NCBI RefSeq assembly: GCF_003063665.1
Contig: NZ_NESF01000006.1
Span: 62,001 to 126,000 of the forward strand
Direction of reading: 5' to 3'
From: Limnohabitans sp. Hippo3
Lineage (GTDB): Bacteria; Pseudomonadota; Gammaproteobacteria; Burkholderiales; Burkholderiaceae_C
Length of the DNA: 64,000 nt
Positions 44,391 through 53,005 of this stretch are shown here, in pieces. Under the pieces are notes generated by a model, which saw only the letters and a list, made by a program, of their open reading frames with translations, was not told the origin of the DNA and made no database searches. A program made the position numbers and the translations under genes. Numbering within the stretch: position 1 is the stretch's first letter; every line of letters begins with the position of its first letter.

Positions 44391-45800
44391 TCAACCGTTC
44401 CAGCGCGTATGGAATTTGCCGGGACGGTCGATGCGTTGGTAGGTGTGCGCGCCAAAATAGTCGCGCTGCGCCTGCAGCAAATTGGCGGGCAAACGCGCTG
44501 AGCGGTAGGCGTCGTAGTAGCTCAGGGCGCTCATGAACGAGGGCACGGCCACGCCGTGCAAGGCACCCATGGCCACCACTTCACGCAGGTCTTGGTGACA
44601 CCTTGTCATCACCCCGGCAAAGTGGCTGTCCATCAAGAGGTTGTCCAAATTGGGCGCGCGGTCAAAACTGGCCCGAATGTCTTCGAGCAAGCGTGCTCGG
44701 ATGATGCAACCTGCGCGCCAGACCGAGGCCACGGTGCCCATGGGCAGTTGCCACTGGTGTTCGCGGTCGGCGGCCTTGAGCAGGCTGAAGCCTTGGGCGT
44801 AGGCGCAAATTTTGGCCGCCAACAGTGCGTTTTTGATCTGGCCCAGCACGGCATCTCGCACGCCTGCTGTGCGGGGCAAGGGGCCGGGCAATACCTTGGA
44901 AGCCAGGGCCCGCTCGGCATGCAGGCCGCTCAGTGTGCGCGCGAACACGGCGTTGGCAATGGTCGGTGCGGCGACGCCCAGATCGAGCGCAATCTGGCTT
45001 GCCCATTTGCCCGTACCTTTTTGTTCGGCCGTGTCCAAAATCAGGTCCACCAAAGCACGTCCTGTTTCGGGGTCGGTGTACGCCAGGATGTCTGCGGTGA
45101 TACCGATCAGGTAACTGGCCAGCTCGCCCTGGTTCCACTGGCGGAACACCACGCTCATCTCGGCCGGGCGCATGCCCAACAAGTGATGCATCAGCCAATA
45201 GGCTTCGCAGATGGTTTGCATGTCAGCGTATTCGATGCCGTTGTGCACCATTTTCACGAAGTGGCCTGAGCCGCCGGGGCCCATCCATTCGCAGCAGGGC
45301 TGACCATCGTCGGTTTTGGCGGCAATGGCTTGCAGCATGGGCCGCACCCTTGGCCAAGCGGCTGACGAGCCACCCGGCATGAGGGCCGGGCCATGCAGCG
45401 CGCCTTCTTCGCCACCGCTGACGCCCGCACCCACGTAGTGGATGCCCGAGCCCTCCAGGGCCTGCAGGCGGCGCTGGGTGTCGGTGTAGAGGGTGTTGCC
45501 CCCATCGATCACCACATCGCCCGCGCTCAGCAAAGGGCTCAGCTCGGTCAGAACCGCGTCTACGGCGGCTCCTGCGGGCACCATCAGCCACACGCAACGC
45601 GGCGTTTGCAAGCTGGCCACCAGCTCCTGGAGCGAAGCCGCAGCCTGCGCATTCAGGCCATGTGTGCGCTGGCCAAAGCTGGCGCGTTTGCCTGCATCCA
45701 GGTCAAAACCACCCACGCCAAAACCGTTGCGCACCAGATTGAGCGCCAGGTTTTCACCCATCACGCCCAGGCCCACCAGGCCGATATCCAAGCCCTGCAT
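44391..45800 (-). CDS. gnd: 6-phosphogluconate dehydrogenase (decarboxylating)
   Basis: Oxidises 6-phosphogluconate to ribulose 5-phosphate with NADP+. The 469-aa long-form enzyme has the nucleotide motif GLVGLGVMGENLALNLVRNGF, the NADP-type loop, VIDGGNTLYTDTQRR, GAGVSGGEEGALHGPALMPGG, and MVHNGIEYADMQ with the catalytic Lys nearby. It is the last gene of the seven-gene operon, giving the kinase product 6-phosphogluconate an exit to pentose phosphates alongside Edd-Eda. Confidence 0.95.
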   Translation of the reverse strand: MQGLDIGLVGLGVMGENLALNLVRNGFGVGGFDLDAGKRASFGQRTHGLNAQAAASLQELVASLQTPRCVWLMVPAGAAVDAVLTELSPLLSAGDVVIDGGNTLYTDTQRRLQALEGSGIHYVGAGVSGGEEGALHGPALMPGGSSAAWPRVRPMLQAIAAKTDDGQPCCEWMGPGGSGHFVKMVHNGIEYADMQTICEAYWLMHHLLGMRPAEMSVVFRQWNQGELASYLIGITADILAYTDPETGRALVDLILDTAEQKGTGKWASQIALDLGVAAPTIANAVFARTLSGLHAERALASKVLPGPLPRTAGVRDAVLGQIKNALLAAKICAYAQGFSLLKAADREHQWQLPMGTVASVWRAGCIIRARLLEDIRASFDRAPNLDNLLMDSHFAGVMTRCHQDLREVVAMGALHGVAVPSFMSALSYYDAYRSARLPANLLQAQRDYFGAHTYQRIDRPGKFHTRWNG

Positions 45801-45809
45801 GGTTGGGTT

Positions 45810-46559
45810 TTAGCCCCGACCGACGAAGGGCATGTTGGTGGCCATCACGGTGGTGAACAAGATGTTGGCCGACAAGGGCAGACGGGCCATGGTCATGAAG
45901 GTCTCGACCACGGCGCTCATGTCCATGCGGGGCTCGGCCTTGATGCTCAGGTCGGCCTGGTGCACGCCTTGCGCCATTTTGAGGGTCATGTCCGAGGCCA
46001 CGTTGCCAATGTCGATCTGGCCCACAGCGATGCTGTAGGGGCGGCCGTCCAAAGACGCGGCGCGGGTCAGGCCCGAGATGGCGTGCTTGGTGGCGGTGTA
46101 GGCAATCGAGCCCGGACGGGGCACATGGGCCGAGATCGAGCCGTTGTTGATGATGCGGCCGCCTTGCGGGCTTTGCTCTTGCATCAGCTTGAAGGCATAA
46201 GACAAGGTGTAGAACGCGCCGTTGAGGTTGATGTCCACCGCGCGGCGCCACTCGTCGCCTGACAGGTCGCCTGGCAAGGTGTAGGGCAGCGAAATGCCCG
46301 CGTTGTTGAACACCAGATCGAGGCGGCCAAAGCGCGAGCGGATCTGATCAAACAGGGCTTTGACTTCGGGTTCTTTAGACAGGTCGGTCGGGATGGCATG
46401 GCCGTTGGCCGCGTTGGGGCCAGCTTCGGCGACGGCAGCGGCCAGCGCATCGGCGCGACGCCCCACCAGAACGACTTGCCAGCCTTCTTGGAGAAGGGCC
46501 AGGGCGCAGGCTTTGCCGATGCCGGAGCTGGCACCGGTGACGAGGGCGATTTTGGACAT
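45810..46559 (-). CDS. SDR-family oxidoreductase in the idonate/gluconate operon
   Basis: A 249-aa classical SDR. The cofactor motif is TGASSGIGKACA. VLVGRRADA after beta2 suggests NADP(H). NNAGISLPY and the active site NGSISAHVPRPGSIAYTATKHA complete the catalytic set. The C-terminal region with TTVMATNMPFVGRG resembles sorbitol- or polyol-type SDRs. The substrate is unknown; operon position suggests a keto-acid or sugar-acid reductase. The gap to gnd is 9 nt. Confidence 0.85.
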   Translation of the reverse strand: MSKIALVTGASSGIGKACALALLQEGWQVVLVGRRADALAAAVAEAGPNAANGHAIPTDLSKEPEVKALFDQIRSRFGRLDLVFNNAGISLPYTLPGDLSGDEWRRAVDINLNGAFYTLSYAFKLMQEQSPQGGRIINNGSISAHVPRPGSIAYTATKHAISGLTRAASLDGRPYSIAVGQIDIGNVASDMTLKMAQGVHQADLSIKAEPRMDMSAVVETFMTMARLPLSANILFTTVMATNMPFVGRG

Positions 46560-46599
46560 GGTGTGAACTTTCTAGAGAGGAACAGAAAACGCCAGATTT

Positions 46600-47640
46600 T
46601 CAGGCGTTTTGAAAAGAAATCTGTACCTTGAGTGACTGGCTCTTGTCGGCCGCCAGGTCAAAGGCTTCGATGGCGCGATACAGGGGCAGGACACGGGTGA
46701 TGACGGGTTTGCCGTTGACCAGGCCTTCGTTCAAAAAGCGCACCGCCGTGGCAAATTCGGCATGGAAGCGGAAGGTGCCGCGCAGATCCACTTCTTTGGC
46801 CACGATCTGTGTCATGGGAAGGCTGATGTCCCCGCCCATGCCCACGGTGATCAGCACGCCGCGCGGCACGATGGTGTCCAGGCCCACGCGCAAAGCGGCT
46901 TCGCTGCCCGAGGCCTCGAACACCACGTCAAACTGGCCTTTGTCCACCTTGTAGGCGTCCAGCGCTTGGGGTTGGGACTTGAGGTTGATGGTTTCATCCG
47001 CGCCCATCTCCTTGGCGCACTTCAGGGGCAAGTCGGCAATGTCGGCCGCCACGATGCGGGCCGCGCCCGCACGGCGCAAAGCGCCAATCAGCAGCGAGCC
47101 AATGGGGCCGCAACCGGTCACCAGCACCTGCTTGCCCAGCACGCTGCCAGCGCGCTGGATGGCATGCAGGCCGACCGACAAAGGCTCGGCCAAAGCGGCT
47201 TCTGACAGGCTCAGGTGGTCGGCAATCGGATGGGCTTGGTAACCCTCGATGATGAGCTGCTCGCTGAAGCCACCCTGGATGTGCGGGAAGGGCATGGCGC
47301 TGCCGTAAAAGCGCATATTCAGGCAATGGTTGTGCTGGCCCGCTTGGCAAAAGCGGCAGTGGCCGCAAGGGCGCGAAGGCGAGATGGCGATGCGCTGGCC
47401 TGGCTGGATACCGCTGGCCTGGCTGCCCAAAGCGTCCACCACGCCCGAAATTTCGTGGCCCAGCGCAATGGGCTGCTTGATGCGCACGGTGCCAAAGCCG
47501 CCGTGCTGGTAGTAATGCAGGTCCGAGCCGCAGATGCCGCCATAGGCCACATTCACGCGCAACTGGTGTTCGCCCAAGGGGGGCAGCTCGGTGTTTTCAA
47601 TGCGCAGGTCTTGGGCCGAATGGCAAACAACGGATTTCAT
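46600..47640 (-). CDS. idnD: L-idonate 5-dehydrogenase-like zinc alcohol dehydrogenase
   Basis: A 346-aa medium-chain dehydrogenase. The catalytic zinc region is YGGICGSDLHYYQHGG and GHEISGVV. The structural zinc cysteines are in CGHCRFCQAGQHNHCLNMRFYG, and the cofactor loop is VTGCGPIGSLLIGAL. It would oxidise L-idonate to 5-ketogluconate, which the SDR encoded next to it can reduce to gluconate. A sorbitol/threonine-type substrate is an alternative. Confidence 0.87.
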   Translation of the reverse strand: MKSVVCHSAQDLRIENTELPPLGEHQLRVNVAYGGICGSDLHYYQHGGFGTVRIKQPIALGHEISGVVDALGSQASGIQPGQRIAISPSRPCGHCRFCQAGQHNHCLNMRFYGSAMPFPHIQGGFSEQLIIEGYQAHPIADHLSLSEAALAEPLSVGLHAIQRAGSVLGKQVLVTGCGPIGSLLIGALRRAGAARIVAADIADLPLKCAKEMGADETINLKSQPQALDAYKVDKGQFDVVFEASGSEAALRVGLDTIVPRGVLITVGMGGDISLPMTQIVAKEVDLRGTFRFHAEFATAVRFLNEGLVNGKPVITRVLPLYRAIEAFDLAADKSQSLKVQISFQNA

Positions 47641-47661
47641 GGGAGGCTCCTCGCAAAAGCT

Positions 47662-48429
47662 TCAAAGGGTGGCGGTCACGCCGCCGTCAACGTAAAGGAT
47701 ATGGCCATTCACAAAACGCGAGGCGTCGGAGGCCAGAAACACCGCCGCGCCGCCCAGGTCCTGCACATCGCCCCAGCGGCGGCTGGGCGTGCGGCCCACC
47801 AGCCAGCTGCTGAAAGCCGGGTCGTCCACGAGCTTTTGGTTCAGCTCGGTCTTGAAATAGCCCGGGCCAATGCCATTGACGTTGAGGCCAAACTGGCCCC
47901 AGTCAATCGCCATGCCCTTGGTCAGCATTTTCACGGCGCCTTTGGTGGCGGTGTAGGGCGCAATGCCGGGGCGGCCCAGCTCGCTTTGCACCGAGCAGAT
48001 GTTGATGATCTTGCCGCGACCCCGCGGGATCATTTTTTTGGCGACCGCCTGGCCCACGAAGTACACGCTGTCCAGGTTGGTTTTCATGATCGTGTGCCAG
48101 TCGCTGTCGGCATACTCGTGCAGCGGACCGCGAATCTGCATGCCCGCGTTGTTGACCAGGATGTCGATCGGCCCCTCGGCCTCGATCTGGTCCACCGCCG
48201 CACGCACGCTGCCCGCATCGGTCACGTCAAACACCGCGCTGCTGACCGACAGGCCTTGCGCTCGCAGGGCCTGCTGCGCCGCCTCGACTTTGCTGGCGGT
48301 GCGCCCGTTCAGGATGACATGGGCCCCGGCTTGTGCCAGCGCCTCAGCCATGGCCAGACCAATGCCAGCCGAGGAGCCCGTGATCAGGGCGCGGCGGCCT
48401 GTCAGTTGGAAGGTGTCGAGTACGTTCAT
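47662..48429 (-). CDS. idnO: Gluconate 5-dehydrogenase-like SDR
   Basis: A 255-aa SDR with FQLTGRRALITGSSAGIGLAMA, NNAGMQIRGPLHEY and the catalytic ICSVQSELGRPGIAPYTATKG. The string RGPLHEY and the C-terminal ELNQKLVDDPAFSSWLVGRTP resemble IdnO/5-ketogluconate reductases. It links the idnD-type gene (21 nt downstream) with the Dabb-like gene (4 nt upstream). The start at 48429 matches the family; a longer in-frame start has no support. Confidence 0.87.
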   Translation of the reverse strand: MNVLDTFQLTGRRALITGSSAGIGLAMAEALAQAGAHVILNGRTASKVEAAQQALRAQGLSVSSAVFDVTDAGSVRAAVDQIEAEGPIDILVNNAGMQIRGPLHEYADSDWHTIMKTNLDSVYFVGQAVAKKMIPRGRGKIINICSVQSELGRPGIAPYTATKGAVKMLTKGMAIDWGQFGLNVNGIGPGYFKTELNQKLVDDPAFSSWLVGRTPSRRWGDVQDLGGAAVFLASDASRFVNGHILYVDGGVTATL

Positions 48430-48433
48430 GGCT

Positions 48434-48772
48434 TCAATCGGTGGGCAGTGCGTAGTCGTCTGCGCTGAAGACGGTGTGGAAGACGGTGCCATCGAACATG
48501 GCGATCAAATCCTTGGACACTTCGCGGCTTTCCATGCGCACGGCCGAGGCCAGTGCGACCTCGATCGATTCGCGGCTCGGGTAGCGCACCGACAGCACCA
48601 TGCCAAAGTGTGGATCGTTCACATCGCTCTCGACCTGGCGCAGGACACGCACTTCTTGAGCGCCCGGAAAACGGGTCCAAAGGGGCACAAGTTTTTCGCG
48701 GATGTAGCGGTTGAAAGCGTCTTCCATGCCGGGTTTGACCTGGCCCTGAAAGAATGCACAGCGGATGAACAT
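48434..48772 (-). CDS. Dabb/EthD-like small protein
   Basis: A 112-aa protein that looks like a ferredoxin-like dimeric alpha-beta barrel: MFIRCAFFQGQVKPGMEDAF, a central strand EVRVLRQVESDVNDP, and FGMVLSVRYPSRESIEVALAS. The overall plan is like EthD, Dabb or rhamnose mutarotase proteins. No catalytic residue can be named. It lies between gntK and the idnO-type gene with 18- and 4-nt gaps, so it belongs to the pathway. A mutarotase or lactone-isomer role is possible but unproven. Confidence 0.7.
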   Translation of the reverse strand: MFIRCAFFQGQVKPGMEDAFNRYIREKLVPLWTRFPGAQEVRVLRQVESDVNDPHFGMVLSVRYPSRESIEVALASAVRMESREVSKDLIAMFDGTVFHTVFSADDYALPTD

Positions 48773-48790
48773 GGTGAGTCCTTTTGAAAA

Positions 48791-49315
48791 TCAGAGGGCA
48801 GTCTGCAGACGGCGCTGCAGGGCCTGAAGTGCATGCGCCACCATGTCCTGCACCGTTTCGGTGATGGGCAGGCGGATGACGTCGAGTTCATCGGCCTGGG
48901 GGATTTCGAGTGTGCGGAATTGGCTGTCGAGCAAGCCGGGCTGCATGTAGTGGCCCACGCGTTGGCGCATGCGTTGCTCGATCAAGGCAAAGTCGCCGTC
49001 GAGGAAAACAAAGCACACATCACCGGCTTGAGCACGGATGCGGTCGCGGTACACCCGCTTGAGGGCTGAGCACGCCACCACACGGCCTTGCGGGTGGGGT
49101 TGCGACAAATAGTCGCCAATGCGGTCCAGCCAAGGCCATCGGTCGGCGTCTTCAAGCGGGACCCCAGCGCGCATTTTGGCCACGCTCTCGGGCAGGTGCA
49201 GGTCATCGCCATCGACCATGTCGAGTGACAGCCTCTCACCCAGCGCCGCAGCCATGGTGGACTTGCCGCAGCCGGACACCCCCATGACGATCAAGCGCAA
49301 GGGCGGCTTGTTCAT
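48791..49315 (-). CDS. gntK: Gluconokinase
   Basis: Phosphorylates D-gluconate to 6-phosphogluconate. The 174-aa P-loop kinase has VMGVSGCGKSTMAAALGERL, DGDDLHLPESVAKMRAGVPL, then DADRWPWLDRI and VVACSALKRVYRDRIR, all GntK signatures. The start at 49315 puts the P-loop near residue 12, as in the family. A long upstream open frame runs into the hydroxyacid dehydrogenase gene and is not coding. Confidence 0.95.
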   Translation of the reverse strand: MNKPPLRLIVMGVSGCGKSTMAAALGERLSLDMVDGDDLHLPESVAKMRAGVPLEDADRWPWLDRIGDYLSQPHPQGRVVACSALKRVYRDRIRAQAGDVCFVFLDGDFALIEQRMRQRVGHYMQPGLLDSQFRTLEIPQADELDVIRLPITETVQDMVAHALQALQRRLQTAL

Positions 49316-49329
49316 GCTCGGCGAGGGGT

Positions 49330-50292
49330 TCACTTGTGCAGCATGGCCGCACACTCGGGCACAGGTGTGCGCAAGGGCTGACCTGAGATGCCCGCTTTCA
49401 TGTTGGCAAAAGCCAGATCGGCCATGGCCTGGCGGGTCTCGGTGGTGGCGCTGGCCATGTGCGGTGTCAGCACCACATTGCGCATGCTCCACAGGGCTTG
49501 GGGCACGTTGGGCTCGTTGGCAAAGACGTCCAGGCCTGCGCCCGCGATGGTGCCGTTTTGCAGCGCAGCGATCAGCGCCTCTTCATCGACCACGCTGCCA
49601 CGGGCTACGTTGATCAAAAAGCCACGCGGCCCCAGCGCCTTGAGCACATCGGCGTTGATGAGGTGTTTGGTGCCCGCACCGCCGGGGGTGATGACGACCA
49701 GAAAATCCACGTTCGCTGCCAGTTCGGCGGCAGAGGGGTAGTACTTGAAACCGACGTCACGCTTTTCGCTGCGCGCGGTGTAGGCGATCGACATGCCAAA
49801 GCCGCAGGCGCGTTGGGCGATGGCTTTGCCGATCCGCCCCAAACCCACAATGCCCATGCGGGCGCCAGAGACTTTGCGGGCCAGCGGCATGGGGCCGTTT
49901 GGCCATTGGCCTGCGCGCACAAACTGGTCGGCTTGCGGGATGGTGCGGCCCACCGACAGCACCAGGCCCATGGCCAGGTCGGCCACATCGTCGGTCAGAA
50001 CCTCGGGGGTGTGGGTGACGGGAATGCCGTGCTCGATGGCGGCGGGCACATCCACGCCGTCGTAGCCTACGCCAAACACCGACACCACTTTGGCATGGGT
50101 CACTTGGGCCAGCAGGCTGCGCGGCACACTGGCTTCGCCCGTCCCTGCCACACCCATGATGCGGGGGGCCAGCTGGGCAAAAGCCGCAGGGTCGGTCACA
50201 TGGGTGCGGTCATGCACGGTGTAGAGGGTTTCCAAAGCCTGGAGGTAAAAAGGGTGCAGTTTGGCCACGGCCAGTACATCGGGTTTGGTCAA
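49330..50292 (-). CDS. D-2-hydroxyacid dehydrogenase (GhrB/2-ketogluconate reductase-like)
   Basis: A 320-aa NAD(P)H enzyme reducing 2-keto acids, by context probably 2-ketogluconate to gluconate. It has SVFGVGYDGVDVPAAIEHGI, MGIVGLGRIGKAIAQRACGFG, INVARGSVVDEEALIAAL with the catalytic Arg, GAGLDVFANEP with the Glu, and LTPHMASAT with the His. No ATG fits; a TTG at 50292 follows AGGAG by 5 nt, and the family N-terminus begins there. It is the first gene of the seven-gene operon, 33 nt after a TATCGTAT site. Confidence 0.88.
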   Translation of the reverse strand: MTKPDVLAVAKLHPFYLQALETLYTVHDRTHVTDPAAFAQLAPRIMGVAGTGEASVPRSLLAQVTHAKVVSVFGVGYDGVDVPAAIEHGIPVTHTPEVLTDDVADLAMGLVLSVGRTIPQADQFVRAGQWPNGPMPLARKVSGARMGIVGLGRIGKAIAQRACGFGMSIAYTARSEKRDVGFKYYPSAAELAANVDFLVVITPGGAGTKHLINADVLKALGPRGFLINVARGSVVDEEALIAALQNGTIAGAGLDVFANEPNVPQALWSMRNVVLTPHMASATTETRQAMADLAFANMKAGISGQPLRTPVPECAAMLHK

Positions 50293-50325
50293 GGGTTCTC
50301 CTGGAGCTTCAAGGGCAAATGCTTC

Positions 50326-50333
50326 TATCGTAT
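50326..50333. promoter_or_regulatory. Half-site shared with the GntR-type operators
   Basis: TATCGTAT at 50326-50333 repeats the left half of the palindrome at 43428-43442. The right half here is degenerate. It lies 33 nt before the TTG start of the seven-gene operon. Confidence 0.4.
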
Positions 50334-50436
50334 CGGTGCACTCTCTGGACCCATCTACGGATAAACCCCTGCACACCGACCCGCGTCTGCAGCCTCGTTG
50401 ACAATCAGGCTTTGGTTTGAATGGAGGCCTTGAGCC

Positions 50437-50820
50437 ATGCATGCCCTGAAAAAAGTCATTCTCTTCACCGACAGCGATGGCCGTGCCCGTTTCAGGGACG
50501 AAGAAGTGCCCCTGACCGAGGGCACACCGCAAAGCCGCTTATCGGCCCTGATGGCGGCCAGCGCCTGCCAGCTGCGCCAAAGCCCGGTGGGCTTTCGCAG
50601 CACTTTCCATTGCACCGGCAACCCGCAGTGGTTGTTTGTATTGGCGGGTCAGATGGAGATTTTTTTGCAAGACGGCAGCTCGCGCATTTTTGGCCCCGGC
50701 GAGTTCTTTTACTCGGCCGACACCCTGCCCGAAGGGGCCACGTTTGACCCCACCGTGCACGGCCACTGGAGCCGTCAGGTGGGCCCACACCCCCTGGTGA
50801 CCTTGCTCGTGCGCGACTGA
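50437..50820 (+). CDS. Cupin-fold protein
   Basis: A 127-aa single-domain cupin: WLFVLAGQMEIFLQDGSSRIFGPGEFFYSADTL forms the central beta barrel core around residues 65-100. The metal-binding histidines of the first cupin motif are not obvious, so it may be a binding rather than a catalytic cupin. A C-terminal HGHWSRQVGPHPLVTLLV follows. It is divergent from the sugar-acid operon, which suggests, but does not prove, a link with sugar-acid sensing. Confidence 0.78.
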   Translation: MHALKKVILFTDSDGRARFRDEEVPLTEGTPQSRLSALMAASACQLRQSPVGFRSTFHCTGNPQWLFVLAGQMEIFLQDGSSRIFGPGEFFYSADTLPEGATFDPTVHGHWSRQVGPHPLVTLLVRD

Positions 50821-50828
50821 TCCAGATC

Positions 50829-50856
50829 AAAAAAGAGCCCGCATGCTGCGGGCTCT
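50829..50856. terminator. Terminator of rhlE (and possibly the cupin)
   Basis: AGAGCCCGCA/TGCGGGCTCT, a 10-bp stem with a 3-nt loop. On the minus strand it is followed by a T run, 22 nt after the rhlE stop. Confidence 0.88.
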
Positions 50857-50877
50857 GTTCAGGGGGCAGGGCGCTGG

Positions 50878-52677
50878 TCAGCGACCGAAGCCACGGCCAC
50901 CGCCGCCGTTGCCACCGCGGTTGCCACCGCCGTAACCGCCGCCACCTTGACGGCGGCCGCTGCTGGCCAGGCTGTCGATGCTGGTGCGGGTGGGGTCGGG
51001 TTGGCCACTGGTGCGCACGGGCTTGCGGTTGGGCAAGTCCAGGCGCGCAAACTGCGTGGTTTTGAGCGGGTCAATGTGGCGTGGCAGCTCGTCGCCATCG
51101 CCCCGGCGGCGGTCTTGACCACCTTGGCCGCCACGCGCGGGGCCACGGCCTTCAGGACGTGGGCCACGTGGTGCGGGACGGCCTTGGCCATCACCACGGT
51201 TGTCAAAACGCGGATCGCCGCGCTGCTCCTGGCCACGACCACCTTCGCGGCGGCCATCGCCTTGACCTTCAAATCGGGGTGCGCCTTGCGGGCCATTGCG
51301 GCGTGAGGGCGGTGGGCCGTTGCGCGAAGGACGCGGCTGACCTTGGCCTTCGGCTCGGGCCTGGCGCGGACCACCACCGCCACCGCCCGCGGCTTTGTTG
51401 TCCCGGATGCGTTGCATCATGTCCTGGCGCGCAGCTTTGGCCGCAGCGGCCATCACATCGCGGCTGGGCGGCTTGCCTGCACCGCCCCACAGAGTCTGGC
51501 GACCCATGGCGATGGGCTCGGCCACTTCGCCGGGTTCGGGGCCAAAGCCTTCGAGCATCTGGACCGGAATCTCCTGCTTGGTGAAGCGCTCGATGTCCAT
51601 CATGAAGCCTTCTTCGTCCAGGCAGACCAAGCTCACCGCCTCGCCGCTGGCACCCGCGCGGCCTGTGCGGCCAATGCGGTGCACATAGTCTTCCGACACG
51701 TTCGGGATCTCGTAGTTCACCACGTGTGGTAAGTCTTCGATGTCGATGCCGCGCGCTGCAATGTCGGTGGCGACCAAGGCACGGATCTCGCCGCTCTTGA
51801 AGCCTGCCAAAGCTTGTGTGCGGGCGGTCTGGCTCTTGTTGCCGTGCAAAGCCATGGCTTTGACGCCATTTTTGGTCAAAAAGTCGGCCACATTGTTAGC
51901 GCCAAATTTGGTTCGGGTGAATACCAGCACCTGGCTCCAGTCGTGCTTCTGAATGATGTGCAGCAGCACGTCTTTTTTCTTGTTGCGGCCCACGGGGTGG
52001 ATCACCTGCGTGATGCGTTGCACCGTGGTGTTGCTGGGCGTGACCTGGATGCTCTGCGGGTTCTTGAGCAGGTTGCCCGCCAACTCGCGGATCTCGTCGC
52101 TGAAGGTGGCCGAGAACAGCAGGCTTTGCTTTTCTTTGGGCACCAGGGCCAGCACTTTTTTCACGTCGTGGATGAAGCCCATGTCCAGCATGCGGTCGGC
52201 TTCGTCGAGCACCAGCATTTCCACCGTCGACAAGTCCAGGAAACCCTGGCCTTGCAGGTCGAGCAAACGACCCGGTGTGGCCACCAGAATGTCCACGCCT
52301 TTTTTGACCTTGTTGATCTGCGGGTTCATGCCCACACCACCAAAGATCACGGTGGAGTCGAGCTTCAGGTATTTGCCGTAGTCGCGCACCGACTCTTCGA
52401 CCTGGGCGGCCAGCTCGCGGGTGGGTGTGAGCACCAGGGCGCGGATGGCTTTGCCGCCAAAACGGTTTTTGCCCGGTTCGGTCAGGCTCAGCTTGTGCAG
52501 CATGGGCAGCGTGAAGGCGGCGGTTTTGCCCGTGCCGGTTTGCGCACCAGCCAACAAGTCCTGACCGGCCAGGACGGCGGGGATGGCTTGAGCCTGGATG
52601 GGCGTGGGGGTTTCGTAGCCGAGCTCGCGCACAGCTTGCATGATGGCCGGGGCCAGGTTCAATTCTTCAAAGTTCAT
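50878..52677 (-). CDS. rhlE: DEAD-box RNA helicase RhlE
   Basis: ATP-dependent RNA helicase linked to ribosome assembly and cold adaptation. The 599-aa protein has the Q motif and [21 protein letters not shown], motif [19 protein letters not shown], motif [12 protein letters not shown], motif III SATF, and motif [21 protein letters not shown]. The C-terminal 190 residues are rich in Gly, Arg, Pro and Gln with GGYGGG and RGG-type repeats. This is an RNA-binding tail, longer than in E. coli RhlE (about 454 aa). Confidence 0.93.
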   Translation of the reverse strand: MNFEELNLAPAIMQAVRELGYETPTPIQAQAIPAVLAGQDLLAGAQTGTGKTAAFTLPMLHKLSLTEPGKNRFGGKAIRALVLTPTRELAAQVEESVRDYGKYLKLDSTVIFGGVGMNPQINKVKKGVDILVATPGRLLDLQGQGFLDLSTVEMLVLDEADRMLDMGFIHDVKKVLALVPKEKQSLLFSATFSDEIRELAGNLLKNPQSIQVTPSNTTVQRITQVIHPVGRNKKKDVLLHIIQKHDWSQVLVFTRTKFGANNVADFLTKNGVKAMALHGNKSQTARTQALAGFKSGEIRALVATDIAARGIDIEDLPHVVNYEIPNVSEDYVHRIGRTGRAGASGEAVSLVCLDEEGFMMDIERFTKQEIPVQMLEGFGPEPGEVAEPIAMGRQTLWGGAGKPPSRDVMAAAAKAARQDMMQRIRDNKAAGGGGGGPRQARAEGQGQPRPSRNGPPPSRRNGPQGAPRFEGQGDGRREGGRGQEQRGDPRFDNRGDGQGRPAPRGPRPEGRGPARGGQGGQDRRRGDGDELPRHIDPLKTTQFARLDLPNRKPVRTSGQPDPTRTSIDSLASSGRRQGGGGYGGGNRGGNGGGGRGFGR

Positions 52678-53005
52678 TTTTCACAGAGCGCCATGTCCGG
52701 CGCAGGCATCGGCTCAATCAACTGCTGTTGGCAGTGTCCAGTGAGGGCCGATAAGTCTTAGGGTGGGCATGGAAACCGCAGGCGCTTGTTTTGAGCGTGC
52801 CTGGGTCAGGCCCCAGCAGAAGTGCTGATGCTGGGGCAACTGGAGGCCTCAGCGAAGTGCATTGTCGCACAAAGCCAGGGCGGTCATGTATTTGAGGCCT
52901 CTAGGCGCTTGCGCGGCTTCACGGCCCATGGGTTCAAACCCCAATTCAAACCCGTGCAGGGGCCCATTAGACTGGGCTTCACATTTCATCCCTCTACGGA
53001 ACACT
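52678..53005. other. Divergent rhlE / tctC intergenic region
   Basis: About 330 nt without a credible gene. The most prominent structure is a perfect 8-bp stem, GCCCCAGC/GCTGGGGC (52810-52837), with a 12-nt loop. It lies in what would be a long rhlE leader on the minus strand. Cold-shock helicase genes in other bacteria often have regulated leaders, so a role is possible. Confidence 0.45.
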
